The translations under genes were made by a program, and so were the position numbers. Below, in pieces: positions 53,059-64,000 of a DNA stretch of 64,000 bases. The stretch lies in the NCBI GenBank assembly GCA_017380635.1, contig JAFODP010000002.1, forward strand, positions 62,001 through 126,000, given 5' to 3'. The DNA comes from Bacteroidales bacterium (GTDB taxonomy: Bacteria > Bacteroidota > Bacteroidia > Bacteroidales > UBA1402). The stretch's first letter is position 1. Each line of letters opens with the position of its first letter. The notes below the pieces were generated by a model. The model worked only from the letters and a program-made list of their open reading frames with translations, was not told the DNA's origin and made no database searches.

Positions 53059-53601
53059 ATGCCTGAAACATCTAAGAATTGGTACGTTCTGCGTGCCATT
53101 AGTGGTAAGGAGTCCAAGGTGAAAGAGTATATCGATCAAGCGGTAGCTAATACACCTCTTGGACAACATGTTTATCAAGTTTTAATTCCTACCGAAAAAG
53201 TTTACCAACAACGTAATGGCAAGAAAGTGCTTAAAGAAAAGCCTTATTTGCCTGGTTATGTTTTGGTTGAAGCTGAATTGGTGGGTGAAGTACCTCATGT
53301 GCTCCGTAATGTTCCCAATGTCCTCGGATTCTTGGGCGGTATGGATGCACCTCAGGTAGTTCATGCTTCTGAAATGAACCGTATTCTGGGTAAGGTTGAC
53401 GAACTTCAGGATGCTGCCGAAGAAATGAGCATTGTTTACTATGTAGGCGAAAGCGTAAAAGTAAATTATGGTCCTTTCAGTGGTTTCAGCGGTGTTATCG
53501 AAGAAGTAAATGCAGAGAAGAAGAAACTGAAAGTTATGGTGAAAATTTTCGGGCGTAAGACTCCGCTCGAATTGGGTTTCATGCAAGTAGAGAAAGAATA
53601 G
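53059..53601 (+). CDS. nusG: Transcription termination/antitermination factor NusG
   Basis: A 180-residue NusG with NGN domain ([20 protein letters not shown], then [14 protein letters not shown] and NVLGFLGG) and C-terminal KOW domain ([16 protein letters not shown]). It links RNA polymerase to Rho or the ribosome. Usual place after secE and before rplK. Confidence 0.96.
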   Translation: MPETSKNWYVLRAISGKESKVKEYIDQAVANTPLGQHVYQVLIPTEKVYQQRNGKKVLKEKPYLPGYVLVEAELVGEVPHVLRNVPNVLGFLGGMDAPQVVHASEMNRILGKVDELQDAAEEMSIVYYVGESVKVNYGPFSGFSGVIEEVNAEKKKLKVMVKIFGRKTPLELGFMQVEKE

Positions 53602-53664
53602 TTACGGTTACGAGTAGCGAATCTTTCCAACACACAATCCACAAATTTTTAAAATTAGAAGAAA

Positions 53665-54108
53665 ATGGCTAAAGAAATTGCCGGACAAATTAAATTGCAG
53701 ATTAAGGGTGGGGCTGCAAACCCTGCTCCGCCAGTAGGTCCCGCATTGGGTTCTAAGGGTGTAAACATCATGGACTTTTGCAAGCAATTCAATGCCAGAA
53801 CTCAGGAAAAAGCCGGTAAGGTTTTACCTGTAGTTATTACGTACTACACAGACAAGTCTTTCGATTTCGTTATCAAGACTCCTCCAGCAGCTGTACAATT
53901 GTTGGAAGCTGCTAAGGTAAAAACCGGTTCTGCAGAGCCTAACCGTAAAAAAGTTGCCTCTGTTACTTGGGAACAGGTAAAAGCGATTGCTGAAGACAAG
54001 ATGGCTGACCTCAACTGCTTCACGTTGGAAGCTGCTATGAAATTGGTAGCAGGTACCGCAAGAAGTATGGGTATTACAGTACAAGGTGAATTTCCCACTA
54101 ACAATTAA
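53665..54108 (+). CDS. rplK: 50S ribosomal protein L11
   Basis: A 147-residue L11 ([37 protein letters not shown]). It forms the stalk base and GTPase-associated centre. It begins the rplK-rplA-rplJ-rplL block, 63 bp after nusG. Confidence 0.97.
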   Translation: MAKEIAGQIKLQIKGGAANPAPPVGPALGSKGVNIMDFCKQFNARTQEKAGKVLPVVITYYTDKSFDFVIKTPPAAVQLLEAAKVKTGSAEPNRKKVASVTWEQVKAIAEDKMADLNCFTLEAAMKLVAGTARSMGITVQGEFPTNN

Positions 54109-54122
54109 AAACTTCGACTGAC

Positions 54123-54818
54123 ATGAGTAAATTGACAAAAAATCAAAAATTGGCTTTGGAGAAGATTGAGGTGGGTAAAGCATATACGCTGAAAGAAGCT
54201 TCAGAATTGTTGAAAGAAATTACTTTCACCAAATTCGATGCCTCTGTAGACGTAGATGTTCGCCTTGGTGTTGACCCCAGAAAGGCTAATCAAATGGTAC
54301 GTGGCGTTGTTTCATTACCTAACGGTACTGGCAAGCAAGTTCGCGTGTTGGCATTATGTACTCCGGATAAAGAAGCTGAAGCTAAAGAAGCCGGAGCTGA
54401 TTATGTAGGTCTTGACGAATATATCGAAAAGATCAAAGGCGGTTGGACGGATGTGGATGTAATCATCACTATGCCTTCCATCATGGGTAAAATTGGTGCT
54501 TTAGGACGTGTCTTGGGTCCCAGAGGTTTGATGCCTAACCCCAAGAGCGGTACCGTTACCATGGAAATTGGTAAAGCTGTACAAGAAGTAAAACAAGGTA
54601 AGATCGACTTCAAGGTTGATAAGACTGGTATTGTTCATACCTCTATCGGCAAGATTTCTTTCACTCCTGAACAAATCTTCGGTAACGCTAAGGAATTCAT
54701 TCAGACATTGATCAAGTTGAAACCTACTGTTGCTAAAGGTACATATATCAAGAGCATTTATCTTTCTACTACAATGAGCCGCGGTATCAAAGTTGACCCA
54801 AAGAGCATTGATGAATAA
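54123..54818 (+). CDS. rplA: 50S ribosomal protein L1
   Basis: A 231-residue L1 ([35 protein letters not shown]). It binds 23S rRNA at the exit-side stalk and in many bacteria represses its own operon. It is 14 bp after rplK. Confidence 0.97.
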   Translation: MSKLTKNQKLALEKIEVGKAYTLKEASELLKEITFTKFDASVDVDVRLGVDPRKANQMVRGVVSLPNGTGKQVRVLALCTPDKEAEAKEAGADYVGLDEYIEKIKGGWTDVDVIITMPSIMGKIGALGRVLGPRGLMPNPKSGTVTMEIGKAVQEVKQGKIDFKVDKTGIVHTSIGKISFTPEQIFGNAKEFIQTLIKLKPTVAKGTYIKSIYLSTTMSRGIKVDPKSIDE

Positions 54819-54829
54819 AATTAAGAATT

Positions 54830-55348
54830 ATGAAGAAGGAAGATAAAAGCCTTGTTATTGCGAATATCGCATCTTTGGTACAGGAATACAGTCACTTCTA
54901 TGTGACCGATATTACTGCATTGAATTCTGAAAAGACAAGCGCATTGAGAAGACGTTGTTACAAAGACGGCATCAAGTTGATGGTTGTTAAGAACACTCTT
55001 CTTATCAAAGCTTTGGATAGCCTCGAAACCGATTATTCTGCTTTGTATCCCGCTTTGAAGGGTAACACTGCCTTGATGTTCTGTAACACGGGTAATGTTC
55101 CTGCCAAGTTGATCAAAGAAGAAGGTAAAGAAACCGGTATTCCTGCTTTGAAAGCTGCTTGCGTAGAAGAATGCTTCTACCTTGGTCCTGACCAGTTGGA
55201 GACTTTGGTGCATGTCAAGAGCAAAAACGATCTTATTGCAGACGTTGTTGCCTTGTTGCAATCACCGGCCAAAAACGTGGTTTCTGCACTCCAGAGCGGA
55301 GGTCAAACACTGCATGGTGTTTTGAAGACCCTTGGCGAAAGAGAATAA
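54830..55348 (+). CDS. rplJ: 50S ribosomal protein L10
   Basis: A 172-residue L10 (MKKEDKSLVIANIASLVQEY, LRRRCYKDGIKLMVVKNTL). It anchors L7/L12 dimers to the ribosome through its C-terminal helix. It is 11 bp after rplA. Confidence 0.96.
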   Translation: MKKEDKSLVIANIASLVQEYSHFYVTDITALNSEKTSALRRRCYKDGIKLMVVKNTLLIKALDSLETDYSALYPALKGNTALMFCNTGNVPAKLIKEEGKETGIPALKAACVEECFYLGPDQLETLVHVKSKNDLIADVVALLQSPAKNVVSALQSGGQTLHGVLKTLGERE

Positions 55349-55413
55349 GTAGCTTAGACCTACAAACTTATCAATCAACAAAATTTTTAAAAACTATTTA
55401 ATACATTACGACA

Positions 55414-55791
55414 ATGGCAGATTTGAAAGCTTTTGCTGAACAATTAGTAAATTTGACCGTTAAGGAAGTTAACGAACTTGCTACAATTTTGAAAGAAGAA
55501 TATGGTATCGAACCCGCTGCTGCTGCTGTAGCTGTTGCCGCTGCTCCCGCTGCTGGCGCTGCTGAAGCTGCTGCTGAAAAGACTTCTTTCGACGTTATTT
55601 TGAAATCAGCTGGTGCTGCTAAGTTGGCAGTTGTTAAGGCTGTTAAGGAATCTTGTGGTCTTGGCTTGAAGGAAGCTAAAGACTTGGTTGACGCTGCTCC
55701 TTCTACCGTTAAAGAAGGTGTAGGTAAAGACGAAGCTGAAGCTTTGAAGAAAGCTTTGGAAGAAGCAGGCGCAGAAATCGAACTTAAATAA
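55414..55791 (+). CDS. rplL: 50S ribosomal protein L7/L12
   Basis: A 125-residue L7/L12. The N-domain binds L10, an Ala-rich hinge (about 33-55) follows, and the C-domain ([35 protein letters not shown]) contacts translation factors. It is followed by a strong hairpin before rpoB. Confidence 0.97.
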   Translation: MADLKAFAEQLVNLTVKEVNELATILKEEYGIEPAAAAVAVAAAPAAGAAEAAAEKTSFDVILKSAGAAKLAVVKAVKESCGLGLKEAKDLVDAAPSTVKEGVGKDEAEALKKALEEAGAEIELK

Positions 55792-55820
55792 AAGTTACTC
55801 ACCTGTAAATCAGGTGCCTT

Positions 55821-55858
55821 GGCTTAGAATCCCCATGGTGGGGATTCTATGCCTTTTT
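55821..55858 (+). terminator. Terminator/attenuator between rplL and rpoB
   Basis: A hairpin from 55821 to 55853 (outer GGC/GCC and inner AGAATCCCC/GGGGATTCT) is followed by TTTTT. A small ACCTG/CAGGT hairpin (55801-55815) precedes it. rpoB starts 39 bp later, so partial read-through must set rpoBC levels below the ribosomal proteins. Confidence 0.85.
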
Positions 55859-55897
55859 GTGTCTATATTCTATAGTATGTTTCAAATCCCTCGATAA

Positions 55898-58800
55898 ATG
55901 TCTTCAACTACCCAACAACAAAGAGTAAATTTTGCATCTATCCAGAGTCCTATCAGTTACCCGGACTTCCTTGAAGTGCAATTGAAGTCGTTCCAAGACT
56001 TCTTACAGTTAGATACACCTCCTGAAAAAAGAAAAAACGAAGGATTGTACAAGGTATTTGCTGAAAGTTTTCCTATCACCGATACCCGCAATAATTTTGT
56101 ACTCGAATTCTTAGATTACTATATCGATCCACCGCGCTATTCTCTCGAAGAATGCATCGAACGTGGATTGACTTATTGTGTGCCTTTGAAGGCCAAGTTG
56201 AAATTATACTGCACCGACCCCGACCACGAAGATTTCGAAACCAAAGTACAAGACGTATATTTGGGAGCTATCCCTTATATGACGCCTAAGGGTACTTTCG
56301 TTATCAATGGTGCAGAACGTGTCATTGTATCGCAGTTGCACCGTTCACCCGGTGTGTTCTTTGGTCAGAGCCTGCATGCCAATGGTACAAAATTGTATTC
56401 AGCACGTATCATTCCTTTCAAGGGATCTTGGATAGAATTTGCTACCGACATTAACAATGTGATGTATGCTTACATCGACCGTAAGAAGAAATTGCCCGTA
56501 ACCACATTGTTGCGTGCCATCGGTTTTGAAACAGATAAGCATATCCTCAAGATTTTCGACCTCGCAGAAGAAGTTAAGGTAACCAAGACCGGTCTTAAAC
56601 GTATGGTTGGCCGTAAGTTGGCTGCCCGTGTTCTGAAGAGTTGGGTAGAAGACTTTGTAGATGAAGATACCGGCGAAGTAGTATCTATCGAACGTAACGA
56701 TGTTATCATCGAACGTGAAACCGTATTGGAAAACAGCCACATTGATGAAATTCTCGAATCGGGAACCCAAACCATCCTCTTGCACAAGGAAGAAGAAGGT
56801 CGTTCCGATTATAGTGTGATTTTCAATACTTTGCAGAAAGACCCCAGCAACTCTGAAAAAGAGGCTATCAATTATATTTATCGTCAGTTGCGTAACGCAG
56901 ATCCTTCTGATGATACCACTGCACGCGAAGTGATTCAAAATCTGTTCTTCTCTGAAAAGCGTTACGACTTGGGAGAAGTAGGTCGCTATCGTATCAACAG
57001 AAAATTGGGCCAGAACATCGATATGGATGTGAAGGTGCTTACCAAGGAAGATATCATCAACATTATCACTTATCTGATCGAATTGGTTAACTCCAAAGCC
57101 GATGTGGATGATATCGACCACTTGAGCAACCGTCGTGTACGTACCGTAGGCGAACAGCTGAATACCCAATTCGGTATCGGTTTGGCTCGTATGGCCCGTA
57201 CTATCCGCGATCGTATGAATGTTCGCGACAACGAAGTGTTCTATCCCGTAGATTTGATCAACGCCAAGACTATTTCGTCTGTGATCAACTCATTCTTCGG
57301 AACCAACGCTTTGTCACAGTTCATGGACCAGACCAACCCCTTGGCTGAAATGACGCACAAACGTCGTTTGTCTGCTTTGGGTCCTGGCGGTTTGTCTCGT
57401 GACCGTGCCGGCTTCGAAGTACGTGACGTACACTACACTCACTATGGTCGTCTTTGTCCGATTGAAACCCCTGAAGGTCCGAACATCGGTTTGATTTCGT
57501 CTTTGTGTGTGTATGCAAAAATTAATGAACTTGGTTTTATCGAAACACCTTATCGTAAAGTTGAAAACGGTAAAGTGGTGCTCGATCAAGTAGAATATCT
57601 GACGGCTGAAGAAGAAGAAAACAAGGTAGTTGCCCAAGGTAACGCTCCTTTGAAGGAAGATGGTTCGTTTGTACGCAACCGTGTGAAAGCTCGTTTGGAA
57701 GCCGACTTCCCCGTAGTTGAACCTACCGAAGTCGATTTGATGGACGTTTCTCCTTCGCAGATTGCTTCTATTGCCGCTTCTTTGATTCCTTTCTTGGAAC
57801 ACGACGACGCCAACCGTGCGTTGATGGGTTCAAACATGATGCGCCAGGCTGTACCTTTGCTCCGTCCCGAAGCTCCTATCGTAGGTACCGGTGTAGAAGG
57901 CCAGATTATCCGCGATTCTCGTACCCAGATCACCGCTGAGGGTAGTGGTGAAGTGATCTATGTAGACGCTGATACCATCAAGGTTCGCTACGATCGTACC
58001 GAAGACGAAGAATTCGTTAGCTTCGAAAGCGCTGAAAAGACTTATCGCATCACCAAATTCCAGAAGACCAACCAAAGTACCACCATCGACTTGCGTCCTA
58101 TCGTTCGCACCGGCGATCGCGTGGTAGAAGGTCAGTTGCTTACCGAAGGTTTCGCTACCGAAAAGGGAGAATTGGCTTTGGGTCGCAACTTGAAAGTGGC
58201 ATTCATGCCTTGGCAGGGTTACAACTACGAAGATGCTATCGTACTGAACGAACGTATGGTTCGCGAAGATATCTTCACCTCTGTACACGTGGATGAATAC
58301 ACTTTGGAAGTGCGTGAAACCAAGCGTGGTTTGGAAGAATTGACTTCAGATATTCCTAATGTTAGCGAAGAAGCTACCAAGGATTTGGACGAAAATGGTA
58401 TCATTCGTGTTGGTGCTCACGTAGTGCCCGGTGATATCCTGATTGGTAAGATTACGCCTAAGGGTGAATCTGATCCTTCTCCTGAAGAAAAATTGTTGCG
58501 TGCTATCTTCGGTGACAAGGCCGGTGATGTGAAAGATGCTTCATTGAAGGCTAGTCCTTCTTTGCGTGGTGTCATCATCGACTCTAAGTTGTATTCAAAG
58601 GCTATGAAATCTCGCAAGAGCCAAGCTGCCGACAAGGCTTTGTTGCCTCAGTTGGACGAAAAGTTCGAAGCAGAAGTAGCCGAATTGCGTGAAGTATTGT
58701 TGAGCAAACTTTGGACCTTGCTGAATGGTAAGACTTCTCAAGGTGTGAAGGATAATCTCGATACAGAAATCATTCCTAAGGGAGTGAAGTTCAACCAGAA

Positions 58801-59704
58801 GACTTTGGCAGAAATTAATTATGAAACCGTACAGTTGAGCAAGTGGACTTCTGACGCTCGTCGTAGCGAAATGGTTCGTTCATTGGTTATCAACTACTTG
58901 AAGAAGGTGAAAGAATTGGATGCCAAGTTGAAACGTGAAAAGTTCAACCTCACCATCGGTGATGAATTGCCTTCAGGTATTATCCAAATGGCTAAGATTT
59001 ACGTGGCTAAGAAACGTAAGATCCGCGTGGGTGATAAGATGGCAGGTCGTCACGGTAACAAGGGTATCGTATCTCGTATCGTTCGTCAGGAAGATATGCC
59101 TTTCTTGGCCGATGGTACTCCCGTAGATATCGTATTGAACCCTCTGGGTGTGCCTTCTCGTATGAACCTTGGTCAGATTTTCGAAACCGTTTTGGGTTGG
59201 GCAGGTAAGGAACTGGGTGTGAAATTTGCTACGCCTATTTTCGACGGTGCCAGCTTGGACGATTTGAATCATTGGGCCGACAAGGCAGGTATTCCTCGTT
59301 ATGGTAAGACTTATCTCTACGATGGTGGTACCGGTGAACGTTTCGACCAACCTGCTACCGTAGGTGTGATTTACATGTTGAAACTGGGTCACATGGTTGA
59401 CGACAAGATGCATGCTCGTTCTATTGGTCCTTACTCATTGATTACGCAACAACCTTTGGGTGGTAAAGCTCAGTTCGGTGGTCAGCGTTTCGGTGAAATG
59501 GAAGTTTGGGCACTCGAAGCTTTCGGTGCCGCCCACATCCTCCAGGAAATTTTGACCATCAAGTCTGACGACGTGACTGGTAGAAGCAAAGCCTTCGAAG
59601 CCATTGTCAAGGGCGATCCTATGCCACCGGCAGGTGTACCTGAATCGTTGAACGTTTTGGTTCACGAATTGAAAGGTTTGGGATTGAGTATTCATTGGGA
59701 TTAA
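55898..59704 (+). CDS. rpoB: DNA-directed RNA polymerase beta subunit
   Basis: A 1268-residue beta subunit. Landmarks are the rifampicin-region block [32 protein letters not shown], the catalytic-pocket [10 protein letters not shown], and the C-terminal [10 protein letters not shown] and [20 protein letters not shown]. Length fits Bacteroidetes RpoB. It is 24 bp upstream of rpoC. Confidence 0.98.
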   Translation: MSSTTQQQRVNFASIQSPISYPDFLEVQLKSFQDFLQLDTPPEKRKNEGLYKVFAESFPITDTRNNFVLEFLDYYIDPPRYSLEECIERGLTYCVPLKAKLKLYCTDPDHEDFETKVQDVYLGAIPYMTPKGTFVINGAERVIVSQLHRSPGVFFGQSLHANGTKLYSARIIPFKGSWIEFATDINNVMYAYIDRKKKLPVTTLLRAIGFETDKHILKIFDLAEEVKVTKTGLKRMVGRKLAARVLKSWVEDFVDEDTGEVVSIERNDVIIERETVLENSHIDEILESGTQTILLHKEEEGRSDYSVIFNTLQKDPSNSEKEAINYIYRQLRNADPSDDTTAREVIQNLFFSEKRYDLGEVGRYRINRKLGQNIDMDVKVLTKEDIINIITYLIELVNSKADVDDIDHLSNRRVRTVGEQLNTQFGIGLARMARTIRDRMNVRDNEVFYPVDLINAKTISSVINSFFGTNALSQFMDQTNPLAEMTHKRRLSALGPGGLSRDRAGFEVRDVHYTHYGRLCPIETPEGPNIGLISSLCVYAKINELGFIETPYRKVENGKVVLDQVEYLTAEEEENKVVAQGNAPLKEDGSFVRNRVKARLEADFPVVEPTEVDLMDVSPSQIASIAASLIPFLEHDDANRALMGSNMMRQAVPLLRPEAPIVGTGVEGQIIRDSRTQITAEGSGEVIYVDADTIKVRYDRTEDEEFVSFESAEKTYRITKFQKTNQSTTIDLRPIVRTGDRVVEGQLLTEGFATEKGELALGRNLKVAFMPWQGYNYEDAIVLNERMVREDIFTSVHVDEYTLEVRETKRGLEELTSDIPNVSEEATKDLDENGIIRVGAHVVPGDILIGKITPKGESDPSPEEKLLRAIFGDKAGDVKDASLKASPSLRGVIIDSKLYSKAMKSRKSQAADKALLPQLDEKFEAEVAELREVLLSKLWTLLNGKTSQGVKDNLDTEIIPKGVKFNQKTLAEINYETVQLSKWTSDARRSEMVRSLVINYLKKVKELDAKLKREKFNLTIGDELPSGIIQMAKIYVAKKRKIRVGDKMAGRHGNKGIVSRIVRQEDMPFLADGTPVDIVLNPLGVPSRMNLGQIFETVLGWAGKELGVKFATPIFDGASLDDLNHWADKAGIPRYGKTYLYDGGTGERFDQPATVGVIYMLKLGHMVDDKMHARSIGPYSLITQQPLGGKAQFGGQRFGEMEVWALEAFGAAHILQEILTIKSDDVTGRSKAFEAIVKGDPMPPAGVPESLNVLVHELKGLGLSIHWD

Positions 59705-59728
59705 TTAACGACACTATTTAGATACAAT

Positions 59729-62700
59729 ATGGCTTTTAAAAAAGATATTAAACAACACGGTAATTTCCAGAAAGTCACCATCGGTTTGGCTTCTCCCGAA
59801 GAAATCAAATCAATGTCGAAAGGTGAAGTTCTGAAACCCGAAACTATCAACTACCGTACTTACAAACCCGAACGTGACGGTTTGTTCTGCGAACGTATTT
59901 TCGGTCCGGTGAAGGATTACGAATGTCATTGCGGAAAGTACAAACGCATCCGTTATAAAGGTATTGTCTGCGACCGTTGTGGTGTTGAAATTACCGAAAA
60001 GAAAGTCCGTCGTGAACGCATGGGACACATCCAATTGGTTGTTCCTGTGGCACATATTTGGTATTTCCGTTCGTTGCCCAATAAGATGGGTTATCTGCTC
60101 GGTTTGCCTACTAAAAAACTGAATGCGGTTATCTATTACGAAAGATACATCATTATTCAACCCGGTATTTTGGGTGAAGGTGAAAATCCTTTGAAAGCTA
60201 ACGATTTGCTGCTCGAAGAAGAATACTTGGACATCATGGACAAGTTGCCTCGCGAAAACCAGTTGCTGGACGATAGCGATCCCAACAAGTTCATCGCCAA
60301 GATGGGTGCTGAAGCTATTCTGGATATGTTGCAGCGCGTTAATTTGGACGAATTGTCATACGAATTGCGCGACCGTGCCAACAAAGAAACTTCCGTACAA
60401 CGTAAGAACGAAGCACTCAAGCGTTTGCAAGTGGTGGAATCTTTCCGCGCTGCCAAGGATTTGAGCAAGCCCGAATGGATGATTCTGACGGTAATTCCCG
60501 TGATTCCTCCCGAATTGCGTCCTTTGGTTCCTCTGGATGGTGGCCGTTTCGCTACCACCGACGTGAACGACTTGTACCGCCGTGTAATTATCCGTAACAA
60601 CCGTCTGAAAAAATTGATCGAAATCAAGGCTCCCGAAGTAATCTTGCGTAACGAAAAGCGTATGTTGCAGGAAGCTGTCGATTCATTGTTCGATAACTCA
60701 CGCAAGGCCAGCGCTGTCAAGACCGACTCTAATCGTCCTTTGAAGTCTTTGTCAGACTCGTTGAAGGGTAAACAAGGTCGTTTCCGTCAGAACTTGTTGG
60801 GTAAGCGTGTCGACTATTCAGCTCGTTCGGTAATTGTTGTAGGTCCTGAATTGAAGATGCACGAATGTGGTCTTCCCAAGGATATGGCTGCCGAATTGTA
60901 CAAGCCGTTTATCATCCGTAAATTGATTGAACGCGGTATTGTAAAAACTGTGAAATCGGCCAAGAAGATTGTCGATCGCAAGGATCCCGTAGTTTGGGAT
61001 ATTCTGGAACATGTTATGAAGGGTCATCCCGTACTCTTGAACCGTGCACCAACCTTGCACCGTTTGGGTATCCAGGCTTTCCAGCCCAAGATGATAGAAG
61101 GTAAGGCTATTCAGTTGCACCCGCTGGCATGTACCGCATTCAACGCCGACTTCGACGGTGACCAGATGGCTGTTCACCTTCCCCTCGGCAACGAAGCTAT
61201 TGCTGAAGCCCAATTGTTGATGTTGGCTTCTCACAATATTTTGAACCCCAGTAATGGTTCGCCTATCACCGTTCCTTCTCAGGACATGGTATTGGGTCTT
61301 TACTACATCACCAAGGAACGTCCCGGTGTGAAGGGTGAAGGCTTGGTATTCTACTCTCCCGAAGAAGCTAAGATTGCTTTGAACGAAGGTCGTGCCGATA
61401 TGCACGCCAAGGTAAAAGTACGTATCAACGGTGAATTGATCGATACAACCATCGGTCGTGTAGTAGCTAACGAATTCGTTCCAGAAGAAGTTGGTTTCGT
61501 AAATAAACTCTTGTCAAAGAAAGAGTTGCGTAACATTATTTCTGACGTTATCGCTAAGTGTGGTGTGGCTCGTACCGCTCAGTTCCTTGACGATATCAAG
61601 AACCTCGGTTACAAGATGGCTTTCAAGGGCGGTTTGTCATTTAACTTGGCAGACGTTTTGGTGCCCGAAGAAAAAGCAGAATTGGTACAAGAAGGTTACG
61701 ATGCAGTAGAAACCATCTCTGAAGAATATACCATGGGTCTTATCACCAACAACGAACGTTACAACAAGGTGATCGACGTTTGGACCGATGTGAACAAGAA
61801 ACTGTCTGAAATCCTTATCAAGCAATTGGAAGAAGATAACCAAGGTTTCAACTCTGTTCACATGATGATGGACTCTGGTGCTCGTGGTTCTAAAGAACAG
61901 ATTCGTCAGTTGTCTGGTATGCGTGGTTTGATGAACAAACCTCAGAAAGCCGGTTCAGAAGGTGCTCAGATTATCGAAAACCCGATTTTGGCTAACTTTA
62001 AGGAAGGTTTGTCGGTATTGGAATACTTTATCTCTACCCACGGTGCTCGTAAGTCATTGTCAGATACCGCTTTGAAGACGGCTGACGCCGGTTACTTGAC
62101 TCGTCGTTTGGTAGACGTATCGCACGATGTTATCATCAACGAAGAAGACTGTGGTACTTTGCGTGGTCTTACCGCTGTAGGTATCAAGGGTGTATGTACT
62201 TTGTACGAACGCATTTTGGGTCGTGTGTCTGTTCACGATATCAACGATCCTGAAACTGATGAACGCATTGTTTCTGCCGGTGAAGAAATTACTGAAAGCA
62301 TTGCCGAAAGAATCCAAAAGTCTGGTATCGAACGCGTAGAAATCCGCTCTGTATTGACTTGTGAATCGAAGAAGGGTGTTTGTGCTAAGTGTTATGGCCG
62401 TAACTTGGCTACCGGACGTATGGTTCAGAAGGGTGAAGCTGTGGGTGTTATCGCCGCTCAGTCTATCGGTGAACCTGGTACTCAGTTGACGCTCCGTACT
62501 TTCCACGCCGGTGGTGTGGCCAAGAGCGATACCATTGCTTCCGATTTGAAGGCCCCTTACGAATGTCGTGTAGAAATCGAAGAACTGCATGTAGTGCCTT
62601 CTCACGAAGATCCCAATGCTCAGATCGTTGTTGGCCGTTATGGTGAAATCAAGTTGATCGATACCAAGAGCAATTCTGTAACCACACATCAGTTGTCATA

Positions 62701-63976
62701 CGGTTCTAAATTGTATGTGAAGCCCGGTGATGTTGTTCCTATGGGAACGCTTATCTGCGAATGGGACAACTACAACGCCGTTATCATTTGTGAAGAATCA
62801 GGTAAGCTTGAATTTGAATCAATCATCGATGGTGTAACCTTCCAGACTTATGTGGACGATACCACCAAGGTGAAAGATAAGATTATCATCGAATCGAAAG
62901 ACCGTACCAAAGTGCCTGCTATCCATATCTTGGATGCTTCCGGCGAACGTATTCACTCTTACAACTTGCCCGCAGGTGCTCACTTGCTCAAGGAACATGG
63001 TGAATCTATCGAAGCTGGTCAGATTTTGGTGAAGATTCCTCGTGCCGTGGCTAAGGCTGGTGACATCACGGGTGGTTTGCCTCGTGTAACTGAATTGTTC
63101 GAGGCCCGTAATCCATCTAATCCTGCTGTTGTTTCCGAAATCGACGGTGACGTTATTGAATTCGGTCGTATCAAGCGTGGTAACCGTGAAATCGTTATCC
63201 AATCGAAGACCGGTGATATTAAGAAATATCTGGTGCCCCTGTCAAAGCAAGTATTGGTGCAGGTGAACGACGTAGTTCGTGCCGGTACGCCTCTGTCTGA
63301 CGGTGTGATCACTCCTTCTGATATTTTGGCTATCAAGGGTCCGACGGCTGTACAAGAATACATTGTAAACGAAGTTAAGAACGTATATCGTTTGCAGGAT
63401 GTAAAAATCAACGACAAGCACTTCGAAGTTATTGTACGTCAGATGATGCGTAAGGTTGAAATTGTGGACGCCGGTGATACCCGTTTCCTCGAACAACAGG
63501 AAGTGGATAGACACGAGTTCATGGAAGAAAACGACCGCATCTGGGGCAAGAAGGTAGTAGTTGATGCCGGCGATTCTCAAACCATGAAGCCCGGTATGAT
63601 TGTTACCGCTCGCAAATTGCGTGACGAAAACTCAAGCTTGAAACGTCGTGACTTGCGCTTGGTGGAAGTTCGTGATGCTGTTCCCGCTACTTCAAACCAG
63701 ATTTTGCAAGGTATTACCCGTGCTGCATTGCAGACCTCTAGCTTCATGTCTGCTGCATCATTCCAGGAAACCACCAAGGTGCTCAACGAAGCAGCTATCC
63801 AAGGTAAGGTTGACTACCTGGAAGGTATGAAGGAAAATGTAATCACCGGTAACTTGATTCCTGCCGGTACCGGTCAACGTTCGTTCTCGAAGTTGATTGT
63901 TGGTTCTCAGGAAGAACACGATATGATGGAAGCAACCCGCAAAGCAGATGTAACCGATTTGGACGACGTTTTGTAA
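59729..63976 (+). CDS. rpoC: DNA-directed RNA polymerase beta' subunit
   Basis: A 1415-residue beta' subunit. It has the N-terminal zinc ribbon ([20 protein letters not shown]), the catalytic [12 protein letters not shown], the trigger-loop region [19 protein letters not shown] and a second zinc site ([13 protein letters not shown]). Complete, ending 24 bp before the window edge. Confidence 0.98.
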   Translation: MAFKKDIKQHGNFQKVTIGLASPEEIKSMSKGEVLKPETINYRTYKPERDGLFCERIFGPVKDYECHCGKYKRIRYKGIVCDRCGVEITEKKVRRERMGHIQLVVPVAHIWYFRSLPNKMGYLLGLPTKKLNAVIYYERYIIIQPGILGEGENPLKANDLLLEEEYLDIMDKLPRENQLLDDSDPNKFIAKMGAEAILDMLQRVNLDELSYELRDRANKETSVQRKNEALKRLQVVESFRAAKDLSKPEWMILTVIPVIPPELRPLVPLDGGRFATTDVNDLYRRVIIRNNRLKKLIEIKAPEVILRNEKRMLQEAVDSLFDNSRKASAVKTDSNRPLKSLSDSLKGKQGRFRQNLLGKRVDYSARSVIVVGPELKMHECGLPKDMAAELYKPFIIRKLIERGIVKTVKSAKKIVDRKDPVVWDILEHVMKGHPVLLNRAPTLHRLGIQAFQPKMIEGKAIQLHPLACTAFNADFDGDQMAVHLPLGNEAIAEAQLLMLASHNILNPSNGSPITVPSQDMVLGLYYITKERPGVKGEGLVFYSPEEAKIALNEGRADMHAKVKVRINGELIDTTIGRVVANEFVPEEVGFVNKLLSKKELRNIISDVIAKCGVARTAQFLDDIKNLGYKMAFKGGLSFNLADVLVPEEKAELVQEGYDAVETISEEYTMGLITNNERYNKVIDVWTDVNKKLSEILIKQLEEDNQGFNSVHMMMDSGARGSKEQIRQLSGMRGLMNKPQKAGSEGAQIIENPILANFKEGLSVLEYFISTHGARKSLSDTALKTADAGYLTRRLVDVSHDVIINEEDCGTLRGLTAVGIKGVCTLYERILGRVSVHDINDPETDERIVSAGEEITESIAERIQKSGIERVEIRSVLTCESKKGVCAKCYGRNLATGRMVQKGEAVGVIAAQSIGEPGTQLTLRTFHAGGVAKSDTIASDLKAPYECRVEIEELHVVPSHEDPNAQIVVGRYGEIKLIDTKSNSVTTHQLSYGSKLYVKPGDVVPMGTLICEWDNYNAVIICEESGKLEFESIIDGVTFQTYVDDTTKVKDKIIIESKDRTKVPAIHILDASGERIHSYNLPAGAHLLKEHGESIEAGQILVKIPRAVAKAGDITGGLPRVTELFEARNPSNPAVVSEIDGDVIEFGRIKRGNREIVIQSKTGDIKKYLVPLSKQVLVQVNDVVRAGTPLSDGVITPSDILAIKGPTAVQEYIVNEVKNVYRLQDVKINDKHFEVIVRQMMRKVEIVDAGDTRFLEQQEVDRHEFMEENDRIWGKKVVVDAGDSQTMKPGMIVTARKLRDENSSLKRRDLRLVEVRDAVPATSNQILQGITRAALQTSSFMSAASFQETTKVLNEAAIQGKVDYLEGMKENVITGNLIPAGTGQRSFSKLIVGSQEEHDMMEATRKADVTDLDDVL

Positions 63977-64000
63977 TGGAATAAATTCCGAATATCATAC

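Noticed and set aside
1-64000. CRISPR array, rRNA genes, insertion sequences
   Set aside because: No regularly spaced repeats, rRNA sequence, transposase motif or terminal inverted repeats were found in the window.

Overview
The window is bacterial chromosome from the order Bacteroidales (Bacteroidota). The main signs are repeated TTTG-N19/20-TAnnTTTG promoters, a sodium-pumping methylmalonyl-CoA decarboxylase operon for propionate formation, fused periplasmic glycan-degrading enzymes with Bacteroidetes-type domains, and the order rpsU / xerC-like / hpf / tRNA-Tyr-Gly-Thr / tuf / tRNA-Trp / secE / nusG / rplKAJL / rpoBC. GC content looks moderate. I cannot fix the genus. No IS element, prophage, CRISPR array or rRNA was seen.

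Layout. 1-3009 (minus): a truncated outer-membrane MG2/TonB-plug-like protein and a membrane-anchored coiled-coil protein. 3151-7992 (plus): an RbsD/FucU-fold protein, then methylmalonyl-CoA epimerase, MmdA, an OadG-like subunit, an unusual biotin carrier with two biotinyl domains, and the beta subunit, closed by a strong terminator. 8126-35796 (plus): a large glycan locus that I read as a rhamnogalacturonan-II (RG-II) and pectin side-chain degradation island. 36185-39961: MTA/SAH deaminase, an aminotransferase and a LolC/E-like permease. 40076-44395: GH51 arabinofuranosidase plus rhaB and rhaA. 44482-49300 (minus): topA, a gamma-carbonic-anhydrase-like protein and an aminopeptidase P. 49454-63976 (plus): the translation and transcription core ending with rpoC.

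The most interesting proposal concerns 17390-26783. A sialidase-like propeller (GH143-like candidate) and an alpha/alpha-barrel hydrolase (GH142-like candidate) are followed by a DapA/NanA-type aldolase, an SSS symporter, an iron alcohol dehydrogenase, a PdxA-family dehydrogenase and a DUF1537 four-carbon acid-sugar kinase. The genes from the aldolase to the kinase overlap or nearly touch. RG-II side chain D carries L-Araf-Dha (Dha = 3-deoxy-D-lyxo-2-heptulosaric acid). Aldol cleavage of Dha should give pyruvate and a C4 aldehyde-acid whose reduction gives, by stereochemistry, D-threonate. D-threonate is the kind of substrate that DUF1537 kinases and PdxA2 convert to DHAP and CO2. The window could thus hold a complete route from Dha to central metabolism. 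A second aldolase/symporter pair (8126-10550) could serve Kdo, the 3-deoxy sugar of side chain C. GH28, GH140 (apiosidase), GH141-like and pectin-esterase-like enzymes, plus L-rhamnose genes, fit the RG-II reading. No SusC/SusD pair or dedicated regulator lies in the window.

Other points of note are a candidate structured RNA at about 35937-36123 with a 54-nt loop lacking any C, a free-standing DUF3826 protein whose homologue is fused to GH140, a sialidase-like/sugar-isomerase fusion, and several terminators placed just before start codons. Family assignments rest on motif recognition by eye; no database search was run.
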